Assembly (NCBI GenBank): GCA_910584235.1
Contig: CAJTZD010000019.1
Location: 1 to 64,000, forward strand
Reading direction: 5' to 3'
DNA length: 64,000 nt
Source of the DNA: an uncultured Acetatifactor sp.
GTDB taxonomy: Bacteria; Bacillota; Clostridia; Lachnospirales; Lachnospiraceae
Within the stretch, counting starts at the first letter, position 1, and each line of letters starts with the position of its first letter. Shown here piece by piece: positions 25,317 through 33,267 of this stretch. The position numbers were made by a program, and so were the translations under genes. The notes beneath the pieces are model-generated. The model saw nothing but the letters and a program-made list of their open reading frames with translations, was not told where the DNA came from and did not search any database.

Positions 25317-26066
25317 ATGGAATTATTAAAGGGCAAGACCGCCATGGTCACAGGCGGCACCAGGGGCATTGGCTACGCGATTGTGAAGATGTATCTGGAC
25401 AATGGGGCAAGCGTCGCACTGTGCGGCTCCAGGCAGGAGACTGTAGACAAGGCTCTGGACAAGCTGCGGGCCGAGAATCCGGACTACAAAGTAATCGGAC
25501 TGTGTCCTGACCTGCAGAATCCGGCGGAGGTGGAGAAAGCGGTGGCTACCGTGAAAGAGACTTTCGGCAGCCTGGACATCATGGTGAACAATGCGGGCGT
25601 CTCCGCAAGGGACCGTCTGTATGACTACAAGCCGGAAGACTTCGCCAAGACCATGGCGCTGAACGTGAACGCCGTGTTCAACTGCGCACAGGCAGCGGCT
25701 AAGGTGATGAAAGAGCAGGGGGGCGGCGTCATCCTGAACACCAGTTCCATGGTCAGCCTCTACGGCCAGCCTGCGGGCGTGGCGTACCCGGCTTCCAAGT
25801 TCGCCGTAAACGGCCTCACCAAGTCTCTGGCCAGAGAGCTGGGCAAGGACAATATCCGCGTGAACGCGGTGGCGCCCGGCGTCACCAGGACCGACATGGT
25901 GGCGGCGCTGCCCGAGGAGGCCATAAAGCCCATCGTGGCAGGCATTCCCTTAGGGCGCGTGGGCGAGCCCGAGGACGTGGCGAACGCTTTCCTGTTCTTA
26001 GCCAGCGACATGGCCAGCTATGTGACGGGCGAGATCCTGTCCGTGGACGGGGCTGCCAGGACCTGA
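25317..26066 (+). CDS. Short-chain dehydrogenase/reductase, FabG-like
   Basis: 249 residues from the ATG at 25317 preceded by ACAGGAGGAGC. NAD(P)-binding motif TGGTRGIG at residues 12-19, NNAGVS near 90, catalytic Ser in NTSSMVSL, and the Tyr/Lys pair YPASK near 160. The C-terminal DVANAFLFLASDMASYVTGE and final VDG are typical of 3-oxoacyl-ACP reductase-like proteins. Because it stands alone, away from fatty acid synthesis genes, its substrate may be a sugar alcohol, bile acid or other ketone rather than an acyl carrier protein; sequence does not decide. Confidence 0.88.
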   Translation: MELLKGKTAMVTGGTRGIGYAIVKMYLDNGASVALCGSRQETVDKALDKLRAENPDYKVIGLCPDLQNPAEVEKAVATVKETFGSLDIMVNNAGVSARDRLYDYKPEDFAKTMALNVNAVFNCAQAAAKVMKEQGGGVILNTSSMVSLYGQPAGVAYPASKFAVNGLTKSLARELGKDNIRVNAVAPGVTRTDMVAALPEEAIKPIVAGIPLGRVGEPEDVANAFLFLASDMASYVTGEILSVDGAART

Positions 26067-26115
26067 CGGACTGAGAAATACTTTCTATTGTGAGAAAGCG
26101 GTGTAGAAAGCAACA

Positions 26116-26153
26116 GTCCCGCTGCCGGGCAGGATGCTGTCCGGCAGCGGGAC
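26116..26153 (+). terminator. Hairpin terminator after the SDR gene
   Basis: Perfect 13-bp stem GTCCCGCTGCCGG / CCGGCAGCGGGAC with a 12-nt loop. The following U-run is poor, so it may act in both directions or mainly protect the 3' end. Confidence 0.7.
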
Positions 26154-26271
26154 ATTGTATTGCGGTCTGAAAAACTCGGTGAGAATTCACAGAGGGGCGA
26201 AATTTAGTTTGGCAAATAAGTTTTTCATAAAAATTTTTTCATAAAAATAACAAAATAATGAAAAAAATTTG

Positions 26272-26300
26272 TTGACAAAAATCGTTTCTCATTGTATACT
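26272..26300 (+). promoter_or_regulatory. Promoter of the tRNA gene
   Basis: -35 TTGACA (26272-26277), 17-bp spacer, -10 TATACT (26295-26300), in a strongly A+T-rich stretch 44 bp before the tRNA. Confidence 0.85.
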
Positions 26301-26343
26301 AACAAAGTCGGCAGCGCGGACAGGAAAAATGTTTTATGAATAT

Positions 26344-26417
26344 GGCGAGATAGCTCAGTTGGCTAGAGCATGCGGTTCATACCCGCAGTGTCGAGGGTTC
26401 AAATCCCCCTCTCGCTA
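26344..26417 (+). tRNA. tRNA-Met (anticodon CAT)
   Basis: Cloverleaf of 74 nt: acceptor GGCGAGA/TCTCGCT with a G-U first pair and discriminator A, D-arm GCTC...GAGC, anticodon arm TGCGG-TTCATAC-CCGCA with anticodon CAT, and T-arm with loop TTCAAAT. No encoded CCA. The first wobble pair and overall form match elongator tRNA-Met rather than initiator; a tRNA-Ile(k2C) reading is less likely. Confidence 0.93.
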
Positions 26418-26421
26418 CTAG

Positions 26422-26461
26422 AAAGAATGCTGGGAAATGTAATATTTTCGGCATTCTTTTT
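26422..26461 (+). terminator. Terminator after tRNA-Met
   Basis: 9-bp stem AAAGAATGC / GCATTCTTT followed by T residues. Confidence 0.8.
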
Positions 26462-26484
26462 AAATGTCTTGGCATTTGACTGAT

Positions 26485-26580
26485 ATATACTCACAAGCGG
26501 TCAAATTTGCCACATATTCACGATGCTTTCCGCTCGTGAGTCGGGTGGCTATGCAAGTTTCAGTGACTGCGAGTATAAAT
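26485..26580 (+). repeat. Dispersed structured repeat, copy 1
   Basis: About 95 nt, homologous by eye to 61579-61675 (roughly three quarters identical, same orientation). Inner complementarity ACTCACAAGCGG / CCGCTCGTGAGT (11 of 12) and an alternative pairing AAATTTGCC / GCAAGTTT would compete. The ends TATACTC / GAGTATA are inverted. It lies downstream of tRNA-Met and upstream of the GNAT gene. Confidence 0.75.
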
Positions 26581-26746
26581 ACATCACGTTTCACAGTGGG
26601 CCATGCCCAAAACTGTGGTCAGAATGTGGTCAGCCGCCCCTGAAGACCTGGAAGTGAGGTTTTCAGGATTTTGTTTGTCCAGACAAAGAAAGTCTGGAGA
26701 TTTTTGGGTTGCGGACAGGATAGAAAGAGCTTCCGGAGGAAAAAAT

Positions 26747-27217
26747 ATGGTTATCAGGCGCGGGGAAGAAAGGGACCTGACAGGAATCAACAGACTGCTG
26801 GAGCAGGTGCTGGCAGTGCATCACAACGGGAGGCCGGATTTGTTCAAGAGCGACACGAAAAAGTACACGGACGAGGAACTTCTGGCTATTTTATGCGATG
26901 AGAAAAGGCCCGTATTCGTTGCGTCGGATGACGATGGAAACGTAATGGGCTACGCATTCTGTGTATTTACGCAGCATTTCAACGACAACATATTGACGGA
27001 TATCAGGACACTGTATATCGATGATTTATGTGTGGACGAGAGTTTGAGAGGGAAGCATATAGGCAGGAGCCTGTATGCGTATGTGCTGGAGTTTGCCAGA
27101 AGAGAGGGCTGCTATAACCTGACATTGAATGTATGGGAATGCAATCAAGGTGCGAAGAGATTCTATGAAGGCTGCGGGCTTGTGCCCCAGAAGACCGGAA
27201 TGGAGAAGATACTGTAG
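26747..27217 (+). CDS. GNAT-family N-acetyltransferase
   Basis: 156 residues from the ATG at 26747, seven bases after GGAGG. The N-terminal MVIRRGEERDLTGINRLLEQVLAVHHNGRPDLF, the strand TLYIDDLCVDESLRGKHIGRSLY carrying the acetyl-CoA pyrophosphate loop (R-G-K-x-I-G), and the C-terminal NLTLNVWECNQGAKRFYEGCGL identify an RimI-like GNAT acetyltransferase. Substrate unknown. The 27272 helicase gene follows in the same direction after 54 bp. Confidence 0.9.
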   Translation: MVIRRGEERDLTGINRLLEQVLAVHHNGRPDLFKSDTKKYTDEELLAILCDEKRPVFVASDDDGNVMGYAFCVFTQHFNDNILTDIRTLYIDDLCVDESLRGKHIGRSLYAYVLEFARREGCYNLTLNVWECNQGAKRFYEGCGLVPQKTGMEKIL

Positions 27218-27271
27218 GCAGCGCAGAGATGCAGCGTAATTTCAAGGAAGGAAAGATCAGGTATTTTCGGA

Positions 27272-29632
27272 ATGAATGAATGGAACAATGGGCCGGCAGA
27301 GGAGCTGACGGCAGGGCAGGATGCGGCGGAACGGCAGGAAATAGCCGCAGAGACTGCACAACAGAAAGAGACCGGAGACTTAGACATGACACAAGACTGG
27401 AAAGAGCCCGACGACGCGGATATGACAGAGAATCCGGAAGAGGCCCGGGACGCTGAGGAGACGGAAGAGACGGAAGCAGCAGATGAAGCAGAAGATTTGG
27501 TGGCAGAAGAAGATGCAGAGGATATCCGCCGGCTGACGGCTGAGGGTAGGGCAGAGTCCCCGGAATATGCGGACGCTGCACCCGCATCGGCGGAGACGGG
27601 CGGAGGGGAGGCGCCTGACAGCGCCAGCCTGGCCTCTATCGAGCCCCTTTTGGACGAACGTATTGTACGGGCGGTGCGGGAGATGGGATTTGAGAAGCTG
27701 ACTCCTATTCAGGTACAGGCGATTCCGTACCTGCTGGACGGCGAGGATATCATCGGACAGGCCCAGACAGGGACGGGCAAGACGGCGGCTTTCGCCATTC
27801 CTGCCCTGCAGAAAATTGACCCGGATCTGAGGAAGCTTCAGACCGTGATTTTATGCCCTACCAGAGAGCTTGCCATGCAGGCCGCGGAGGAGATCCGGCA
27901 TATTGCCAAATTTATGCACGGCATCAAGGTGCTGCCGGTCTATGGCGGGCAGGAGATCAGCAAACAGATCAAAGGGCTTAAGGACGTGCAGATCGTAGTG
28001 GGTACCCCGGGCCGGGTGATGGATCATATGCGCCGTCATACCATCAAGCTTGACTACGTAAATATGGTAGTGCTGGACGAGGCGGACGAGATGCTTGACA
28101 TGGGATTTCGGGAGGATATGGAGCTGATCCTGGGCGAGGTTCCCAATGCCCATCAGACAGCCCTTTTCTCCGCCACTATGCCTCAGCCTATTTTGGAGAT
28201 CGCGAACCGGTTCCAGAAAGACGCCAGGCTGGTGCGGGTGGCGGCAAAGGAGCTGACCATCCCTTTGGTGTCCCAGAGATATTACAGAGTGAAGAGCCAG
28301 GACAAGGATGCGGCCTGCATCCGGCTGCTGGAATACTATCAGCCCAAGCTTTGTCTGATATTCTGCAATACGAAGATCAAGGTGGACGAGGTGTCGGAAA
28401 TGCTGAAGAAAGCGGATTTCCGTGCCGAGGGGCTTCATGGAGATATGTCCCAGCATCAGAGGGACGTGGCTATGAATCATTTCCGGAACGGCAGCACCAA
28501 TATCCTCATTGCCACAGATGTGGCTGCCAGAGGCATCGATGTAGACAATGTGGAGGTGGTCATTAACTATGATCTGCCCCAGGACAACGAATACTATGTG
28601 CACCGCATCGGCAGGACAGGCCGTGCGGGTAAGACCGGACGGTCATTCACCTTTGTCAGCGGCAGGGAGTTGTTCCGTGTGCGCCAGATAGAGAGATTCT
28701 GCCATACCACCATTGAGGAGAGAGAACTTCCCGCCGCTTCCAAGGTTATGAAAGCAAAGGCGGAGAAGTATCTGAACGAATCCTGGGAGCTTCATGGGCA
28801 TGAAGACATGGATCTGATGAAGAGCTATGTGGAGCGCAAGATGGAGGAAGCGGGCTGCGATGCCCTGGATCTGGCCGCTGCGATGCTTAAGCTCCATATC
28901 GGGGATGCGGGGCCGGAGATAGAGGCGGACGACTATGTGGCCAGAGGCGGCAGAGGCGACCGGGGCAGAGGAAGAGGCGGCCGCGGGAGACGGAGCCGGG
29001 GTGACGAGCGTCGGGGAGGAGACCGCAGCGAGTCGAGAGAGGGCCGCAGAAGACGCGAACGTGACGAGGAGCGGGAGAGCCGCAGAAGACGCGGACGTGA
29101 TGAAGAGCGGGAAGAGCGCAGAAGACGTGAACCGGATGAAGCGCGGGAAAGCTATGCGAGAAGCGACCGGAATGAGCAGCACGACATTCTCCGGGAGAGC
29201 AGAAGCTCCGCCCGGGGGCAGGAGAGCAGAAACAATGACCATGAGGAAAGCCGCGAGAGCCGTGACGACTTTAGAAGACGCGGGCGTGAGGAAGAGAGGG
29301 AGAGCCGTAGAAGACGCGACCGCGAGGAAAGCCGTGACGACCTTAGGAGACCGGGCCGTGAGGAAAGCCGTGACGACCGCAGAAAACGTGACCGCCAGGA
29401 AGAGCGCGATGGCCGCAGGAAACGTGAGAGAGGCGAGGAGCGGGCAGCCCATGGGAGATTCGAACGTGAGAGCAGCCGGGAGCGGGAGAGCCGCAGAGGC
29501 CAAGAAAGCGACCATGACAGCCGCAGAAGCCGCGACCGCGAGGAAAGGCGTTCGTCCAGGCTGCGGGATGTAAGACTGGATGGCAGCGGGAAAGGACTTG
29601 CTTTCTCTTTTCCCAAGAAGAAAAAGAAATGA
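27272..29632 (+). CDS. DEAD-box RNA helicase with acidic N-terminal and long Arg-rich C-terminal extensions
   Basis: 786 residues, far longer than the usual 450-550. Residues 1-120 are low-complexity and acidic (EETEETEAADEAEDLVAEED). The helicase core, about 125-500, has Q motif FEKLTPIQVQAIPYL, motif I AQTGTGKT, Ia PTRELA, II DEAD, III SAT and VI HRIGRTGRAG. Residues about 500-550 are a short linker. The last 235 residues or so are an intrinsically disordered tail of R, E, D, S and G in repeats of the kind RGRGGRGRRSR and RRRRERDEERESRRRR. The core unwinds RNA in cold-shock or ribosome assembly roles (CshA/DeaD type); the charged tail is likely to bind RNA. Confidence 0.93.
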   Translation: MNEWNNGPAEELTAGQDAAERQEIAAETAQQKETGDLDMTQDWKEPDDADMTENPEEARDAEETEETEAADEAEDLVAEEDAEDIRRLTAEGRAESPEYADAAPASAETGGGEAPDSASLASIEPLLDERIVRAVREMGFEKLTPIQVQAIPYLLDGEDIIGQAQTGTGKTAAFAIPALQKIDPDLRKLQTVILCPTRELAMQAAEEIRHIAKFMHGIKVLPVYGGQEISKQIKGLKDVQIVVGTPGRVMDHMRRHTIKLDYVNMVVLDEADEMLDMGFREDMELILGEVPNAHQTALFSATMPQPILEIANRFQKDARLVRVAAKELTIPLVSQRYYRVKSQDKDAACIRLLEYYQPKLCLIFCNTKIKVDEVSEMLKKADFRAEGLHGDMSQHQRDVAMNHFRNGSTNILIATDVAARGIDVDNVEVVINYDLPQDNEYYVHRIGRTGRAGKTGRSFTFVSGRELFRVRQIERFCHTTIEERELPAASKVMKAKAEKYLNESWELHGHEDMDLMKSYVERKMEEAGCDALDLAAAMLKLHIGDAGPEIEADDYVARGGRGDRGRGRGGRGRRSRGDERRGGDRSESREGRRRRERDEERESRRRRGRDEEREERRRREPDEARESYARSDRNEQHDILRESRSSARGQESRNNDHEESRESRDDFRRRGREEERESRRRRDREESRDDLRRPGREESRDDRRKRDRQEERDGRRKRERGEERAAHGRFERESSRERESRRGQESDHDSRRSRDREERRSSRLRDVRLDGSGKGLAFSFPKKKKK

Positions 29633-29667
29633 AGGAAGCGGAAATATTCCGGAGGAATTGACAGAAT

Positions 29668-30204
29668 ATGAGAATCGGAACAGGATATGACGTGCACAGG
29701 CTTGTACAGGACCGGGAGCTGATCCTGGGAGGTGTGAAGATCCCCTATGAAAAAGGTCTCCTTGGCCATTCGGATGCGGACGTGCTTCTCCACGCAGTCA
29801 TGGATGCCCTGCTGGGGGCTGCAGCCCTGGGGGATATCGGAAAGCATTTTCCGGACAGCGACCCTGCTTACAAGGGCATTTCCTCCATGGCTCTTTTGGA
29901 AAAGGTAGGGGAGCTGCTGGCCCAAAAAGGCTTTATCGTGGAAAATATTGACTCCACCATCATTGCCCAGGCGCCGAAGATGCGCCCCTATATCGAGGCC
30001 ATGCGGGAGAACATTGCGGGAGCCCTGGGGCTGGAGAAAGATTTTGTCAGCGTGAAAGCCACCACGGAAGAGGGAATGGGCTTTACGGGAGCGGGTCAGG
30101 GCATTGCGGCCCAGGCAGTGTGTCTGCTGACAAGCCCCTTTGACCTGACGGCACAGCGGATCCCGGGCGGATGTGAGGGATGCGGCGGATGCCAGAAAGC
30201 GTAG
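29668..30204 (+). CDS. ispF: 2-C-methyl-D-erythritol 2,4-cyclodiphosphate synthase
   Basis: 178 residues. It has the IspF zinc site D-x-H at residues 8-10 (GTGYDVHRL) with a further His in LLGHSDADVLLHAVMDALLGAAALGDIGKHFPD, and the C-terminal substrate motif VKATTEEGMGFTGAGQGIAAQAV. It converts CDP-methylerythritol phosphate to the cyclic diphosphate in the MEP isoprenoid pathway. A 20-residue C-terminal addition ending in GGCEGCGGCQKA has three cysteines and is not part of the fold. It begins 35 bp after the helicase gene. Confidence 0.95.
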   Translation: MRIGTGYDVHRLVQDRELILGGVKIPYEKGLLGHSDADVLLHAVMDALLGAAALGDIGKHFPDSDPAYKGISSMALLEKVGELLAQKGFIVENIDSTIIAQAPKMRPYIEAMRENIAGALGLEKDFVSVKATTEEGMGFTGAGQGIAAQAVCLLTSPFDLTAQRIPGGCEGCGGCQKA

Positions 30205-30250
30205 GAACTTTTGGCGGGAGCTGCAGTCTGTATGAATTTTTACAAAAGCA

Positions 30251-30279
30251 TTGACAGAACGGACTTTTTTGCATATTCT
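30251..30279 (+). promoter_or_regulatory. Promoter of the T-box leader and cysE operon
   Basis: -35 TTGACA (30251-30256), 17-bp spacer, -10 TATTCT (30274-30279). Transcription would start near 30286. Confidence 0.85.
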
Positions 30280-30285
30280 GTTAGT

Positions 30286-30697
30286 AGAGATTTACCATTG
30301 TTTTTTGCAATAATAGGAAATGCAGGGAACGGAGAGAGTACTTTTCCGGGTGACAGGGATTGAGCATCTGCTGTTGCAAAAAGGCGCCAGAGAGGGACTG
30401 CAAATGGAAGACGCGGATTCCTGTGGAAGAAAAGCAGCTTGAACGCAAAAGCTTCCATGGAAGAAAGGCATTCAGATGCTGGGAGCGGTCCTCGCCGGGG
30501 GAAAAGGAAGTGCATCCGGGAGCAGGTCTGCCGAAAGCTTTGCATGGCGTCATCCGTAAGGGATGAGAGGCCGCGGGAGCGCTAGGCAGGCACGTGGGCG
30601 CGCGTTAGGCGTATGGAGTGAAAGGCCTGTGGGCCTTTAAGTAGAGTGGAACCGCGGGAAGATGCCGTCTCTAAGGAGAGGGATTTCCCGCGGTTTT
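30286..30697 (+). promoter_or_regulatory. T-box riboswitch, probably tRNA-Cys responsive
   Basis: The T-box core AGAGTGGAACCGCGGG is at 30643-30658, preceded by the stem III hairpin AAAGGCC-TGT-GGGCCTTT (30621-30638). Its 3' part forms the terminator stem CCGCGGGAA / TTCCCGCGG (30652-30660 and 30685-30693) followed by TTTT. Stem I begins near 30320 with GGAGAGAGTA; a TGC (Cys) codon followed by A lies at about 30399-30401, in the expected region for the specifier. Downstream genes cysE and cysS fit regulation by uncharged tRNA-Cys. A 21-nt dispersed repeat is embedded at 30453-30473. Confidence 0.88.
30453..30473 (-). repeat. Dispersed 21-mer in the T-box leader
   Basis: Exact reverse complement of 15819-15839 in the tandem array upstream of the Ro60 gene. 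It contains the palindrome TTCCATGGAA. Confidence 0.8.
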
Positions 30698-30698
30698 A

Positions 30699-30822
30699 GC
30701 GTGAGAAGAAGTTCTAGGTGGATAAAGTACATCCACCAAGAACTTCTAGGCTTGTGAGCGAACAAGTTCGCTTAACAAGCCGGTCTCACGCGGAAGAATG
30801 CCCATAATGCGGGCATTCTTCC
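30699..30822 (+). other. Three-way-junction RNA/DNA element plus 12-bp hairpin, downstream of the T-box
   Basis: Outer stem GCGTGAGA / TCTCACGC (30699-30706 and 30784-30791) encloses two hairpins. Hairpin a pairs 30707-30723 with 30731-30747, 16 base pairs around one A-A mismatch. Hairpin b pairs GGCTTGT / ACAAGCC and AGCGAA / TTCGCT (30749-30781). Next to it a perfect 12-bp hairpin GGAAGAATGCCC / GGGCATTCTTCC spans 30792-30822. All lies in the long 5' leader of cysE. No known riboswitch class was recognised. Confidence 0.8.
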
Positions 30823-31065
30823 AGGGTTCGGCGTTTATTGGGTGGGGGTATAGTGTTTTAGGGTTCGGCGTTTATTGGGTGGGGGTATAGTGTTTTAGGG
30901 TTCGGCGTTTATTGGGTGGGGGTATAGTGTTTTAGGGTTCGGCGTGTTTTGGGTGGGGATATAGTGTTTTAGGGGTCGGCGTGTGTTGGGTGGGGGTATA
31001 GTGTTGCAGGGTTCGGCGTTTATTGGGTGGGGGATATAGTGTTTTAGGGGTCGGCGTTTATTTTG
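30823..31065 (+). repeat. 37-bp minisatellite upstream of cysE
   Basis: Six full units of 37-38 bp start at 30823, 30860, 30897, 30934, 30971 and 31008, with a partial seventh at 31046. The first three are identical; the others differ by a few bases. The unit is G+T rich on the plus strand (AGGGTTCGGCGTTTATTGGG and so on). It ends about 30 bp before the cysE start codon. Confidence 0.95.
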
Positions 31066-31095
31066 GGGATTTGGGTTTGATTTGGGAGGGGTTGT

Positions 31096-31764
31096 ATGGG
31101 GATAATTAAGAATATTACGGAGGAGATTCGGATTATCAGGGAGCGGGATCCGGCTATTCATTCCGCTATGGAGGTTTTTCTTTATCCCAGCTTTAAGGTG
31201 ATGATTCATTATCGGATTGCTCACAGACTTTATGAAAAGGGGCATTATTTTTGGGCCAGGTGGGTGTCACAGAGAGGGGTTCGCAAGACGGGGATTGAGA
31301 TTCATCCCGGAGCGAAGATTGGGAAAGGTTTTTTTATCGACCACGGAAATGGCGTCATTATTGGGGAGACTACGGTTATCGGGGACAATGTGACGCTGTA
31401 TCAGGGGGTGACTTTGGGAGGCACCGGCAAGGAACATGGAAAGCGGCATCCCACGGTGGGCAACAATGTGATGATCAGCGCAGGGGCGAAAGTGCTGGGT
31501 TCGTTTACCATCGGAGACAATTCCAAGATCGGAGCGGGGAGCGTGGTCTTGAGCGAGGTGCCGCCCTGCTCTACGGTGGTGGGCGTGCCGGGGCGGGTGG
31601 TGAAGCGGGGCAATATGGCTCTGCCCCAAGAGACCCTGAACCAGACAGATCTGCCCGATCCGATTAAAGAAGACATCGCTAACCTCCAGCATGCCAATTC
31701 GGAGATGGTCAATCGCCTCCTGGAGCTGGAGCGGCAGATTAAGGATCTGAAAGCAAAGCCCTGA
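31096..31764 (+). CDS. cysE: Serine O-acetyltransferase
   Basis: 222 residues. The N-terminal helical domain (ERDPAIHSAMEVFLYPSFKVMIHYRIAHRLY) is followed by the left-handed beta-helix of hexapeptide repeats (GIEIHPGAKIGKGFFIDHG to VPGRVVKRG) with the active-site histidines of D-H-G and the catalytic H-G-K-R-H-P loop. It makes O-acetylserine for cysteine synthesis. The C terminus continues with a short coiled-coil helix (MVNRLLELERQIKDLKAKP). GGGAGGGG ribosome binding site. Expression is subject to the T-box; the 400-bp region between T-box and start codon is unusual. Confidence 0.96.
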   Translation: MGIIKNITEEIRIIRERDPAIHSAMEVFLYPSFKVMIHYRIAHRLYEKGHYFWARWVSQRGVRKTGIEIHPGAKIGKGFFIDHGNGVIIGETTVIGDNVTLYQGVTLGGTGKEHGKRHPTVGNNVMISAGAKVLGSFTIGDNSKIGAGSVVLSEVPPCSTVVGVPGRVVKRGNMALPQETLNQTDLPDPIKEDIANLQHANSEMVNRLLELERQIKDLKAKP

Positions 31765-31833
31765 GGGGAAAGCCCTGAGGGGTTGGATAGATACGATTTG
31801 GAGCCTGCCCCAGGGCGGGCGGAGAGGAGAAAA

Positions 31834-33267
31834 ATGGAGAACAGGTTAAGAATCTACAACACACTCACCAGAAAGGTGGAACAGTTTATTCCAAACGCAG
31901 AGGGGAAAGTGGCCATGTACACCTGCGGTCCTACGGTGTACCATTTTGCCCACATCGGGAATCTGAGAAGCTATATTATGGAGGATTTGCTGGAAAAGAC
32001 ACTGCGGTACATGGGCTATGACGTAAAGCGGGTCATGAACATTACGGATGTGGGACATCTGTCCAGCGATGCGGATACGGGCGAGGACAAGATGCTTAAG
32101 GGCGCGAAGCGGGAGCACAAGACGGTGATGGAGATCGCGAAGTTCTACACGGATGCCTTTTTTGCCGACTGCAAAGACCTGAATATCAAGACCCCGGATG
32201 TGGTGGAGCCCGCCACCGGCTGCATCCCGGAATTCATTCACATGATCGAGAGTCTTATGGAGAAAGGCTTTGCCTATGAGAGCGGAGGGAATATTTACTT
32301 TGACACTTCTAAACTCAGGGATTATTATGTGCTCTCCAACCACAGCGAGGAAGAGCTCTTGGTAGGCGTGCGGGACGATGTGGATGAGGATGAGAACAAG
32401 CGCAATAAAACGGATTTCGTGCTCTGGTTCACTAAGTCCAAGTTCGAGGATCAGGAGCTGAAATGGGAGAGTCCCTGGGGGATGGGGTACCCCGGCTGGC
32501 ACATCGAGTGCTCCTGCATCTCCATGAAGCATTTGGGGGAGTACATGGACATCCACTGCGGCGGCGTGGACAATATCTTCCCCCACCACACCAACGAGAT
32601 TGCCCAGAGCGAGGCCTATCTGGGACACAAATGGTGCAATTATTGGTTCCATGTGCACCACCTGAACGACAAGGCGGGCAAGATGAGCAAGTCCAAAGGA
32701 GAATTCCTCACCGTGTCCCTGCTGAAGTCCAAGGGCTATGACCCCAGAGTGTACCGCCTGTTCTGTCTCCAGTCCCATTACCGCAAGCCCCTGGAGTTCT
32801 CCTTTGATGCCCTGGACAATGCGGGCGCCGCCTACGACAAGCTGGTGAAGCGCATCGGCAGCCTGCAGAAAGGGAATGAAAAAGAGGTGGATCAGGAGAA
32901 ATTCGCGGCCTACAAAGCCCGTTTTGAGGAGGCGCTGGGCGATGATCTGAATTCCTCCATGGCACTGACCGTGATCTACGACATGCTCAAAGACGATATG
33001 TCGGACGCCACGAAATATGCCCTTGCGGAGGACTTCGACAGGGTGCTGTCCCTGGATCTGACCACGGCTTACGCCGCGAAAGAGGCGGAGGCAAACGGGG
33101 ATGTGGACGCTGCCATGGAAAGCTATATTTTGGAAAAGATAGAGGAACGTAAGGCAGCGAAGAAAGCGAAAGATTTTGCTAGGGCAGATGAAATCCGGGC
33201 AGAGCTTCTGGAGAAAGGGATTGTCCTGGAGGACACCCGTGAGGGCGTGAAATGGAAGAGGGCATGA
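31834..33267 (+). CDS. cysS: Cysteinyl-tRNA synthetase
   Basis: 477 residues from ATG at 31834 (GGAGAGG upstream; the frame is open further 5' without a better start). Class I signatures HIGN (in CGPTVYHFAHIGNLRSY) and KMSKSKG. Zinc ligands are expected from C-x-x in TCGP, the WHIECS segment and HTNE. The C-terminal domain (DFARADEIRAELLEKGIVLEDTREGVKWKR) is typical. It charges tRNA-Cys. Follows cysE by 69 bp and is controlled by the same T-box; its 3' end overlaps mrnC by 16 bp. Confidence 0.97.
   Translation: MENRLRIYNTLTRKVEQFIPNAEGKVAMYTCGPTVYHFAHIGNLRSYIMEDLLEKTLRYMGYDVKRVMNITDVGHLSSDADTGEDKMLKGAKREHKTVMEIAKFYTDAFFADCKDLNIKTPDVVEPATGCIPEFIHMIESLMEKGFAYESGGNIYFDTSKLRDYYVLSNHSEEELLVGVRDDVDEDENKRNKTDFVLWFTKSKFEDQELKWESPWGMGYPGWHIECSCISMKHLGEYMDIHCGGVDNIFPHHTNEIAQSEAYLGHKWCNYWFHVHHLNDKAGKMSKSKGEFLTVSLLKSKGYDPRVYRLFCLQSHYRKPLEFSFDALDNAGAAYDKLVKRIGSLQKGNEKEVDQEKFAAYKARFEEALGDDLNSSMALTVIYDMLKDDMSDATKYALAEDFDRVLSLDLTTAYAAKEAEANGDVDAAMESYILEKIEERKAAKKAKDFARADEIRAELLEKGIVLEDTREGVKWKRA

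Noticed and set aside
28643..29925. Long minus-strand and alternative plus-strand reading frames under the helicase tail
   Set aside because: They mirror the Arg/Glu/Ser-rich repeats of the real frame, have no ribosome binding site and no recognisable family.
30823..31065. CRISPR array
   Set aside because: The 37-bp units follow each other without spacers and no cas genes are near.
30895..31245. Minus-strand frame with repeated PNTRRPLKHYIP
   Set aside because: It reads through the 37-bp minisatellite and the cysE start; no ribosome binding site or known protein.
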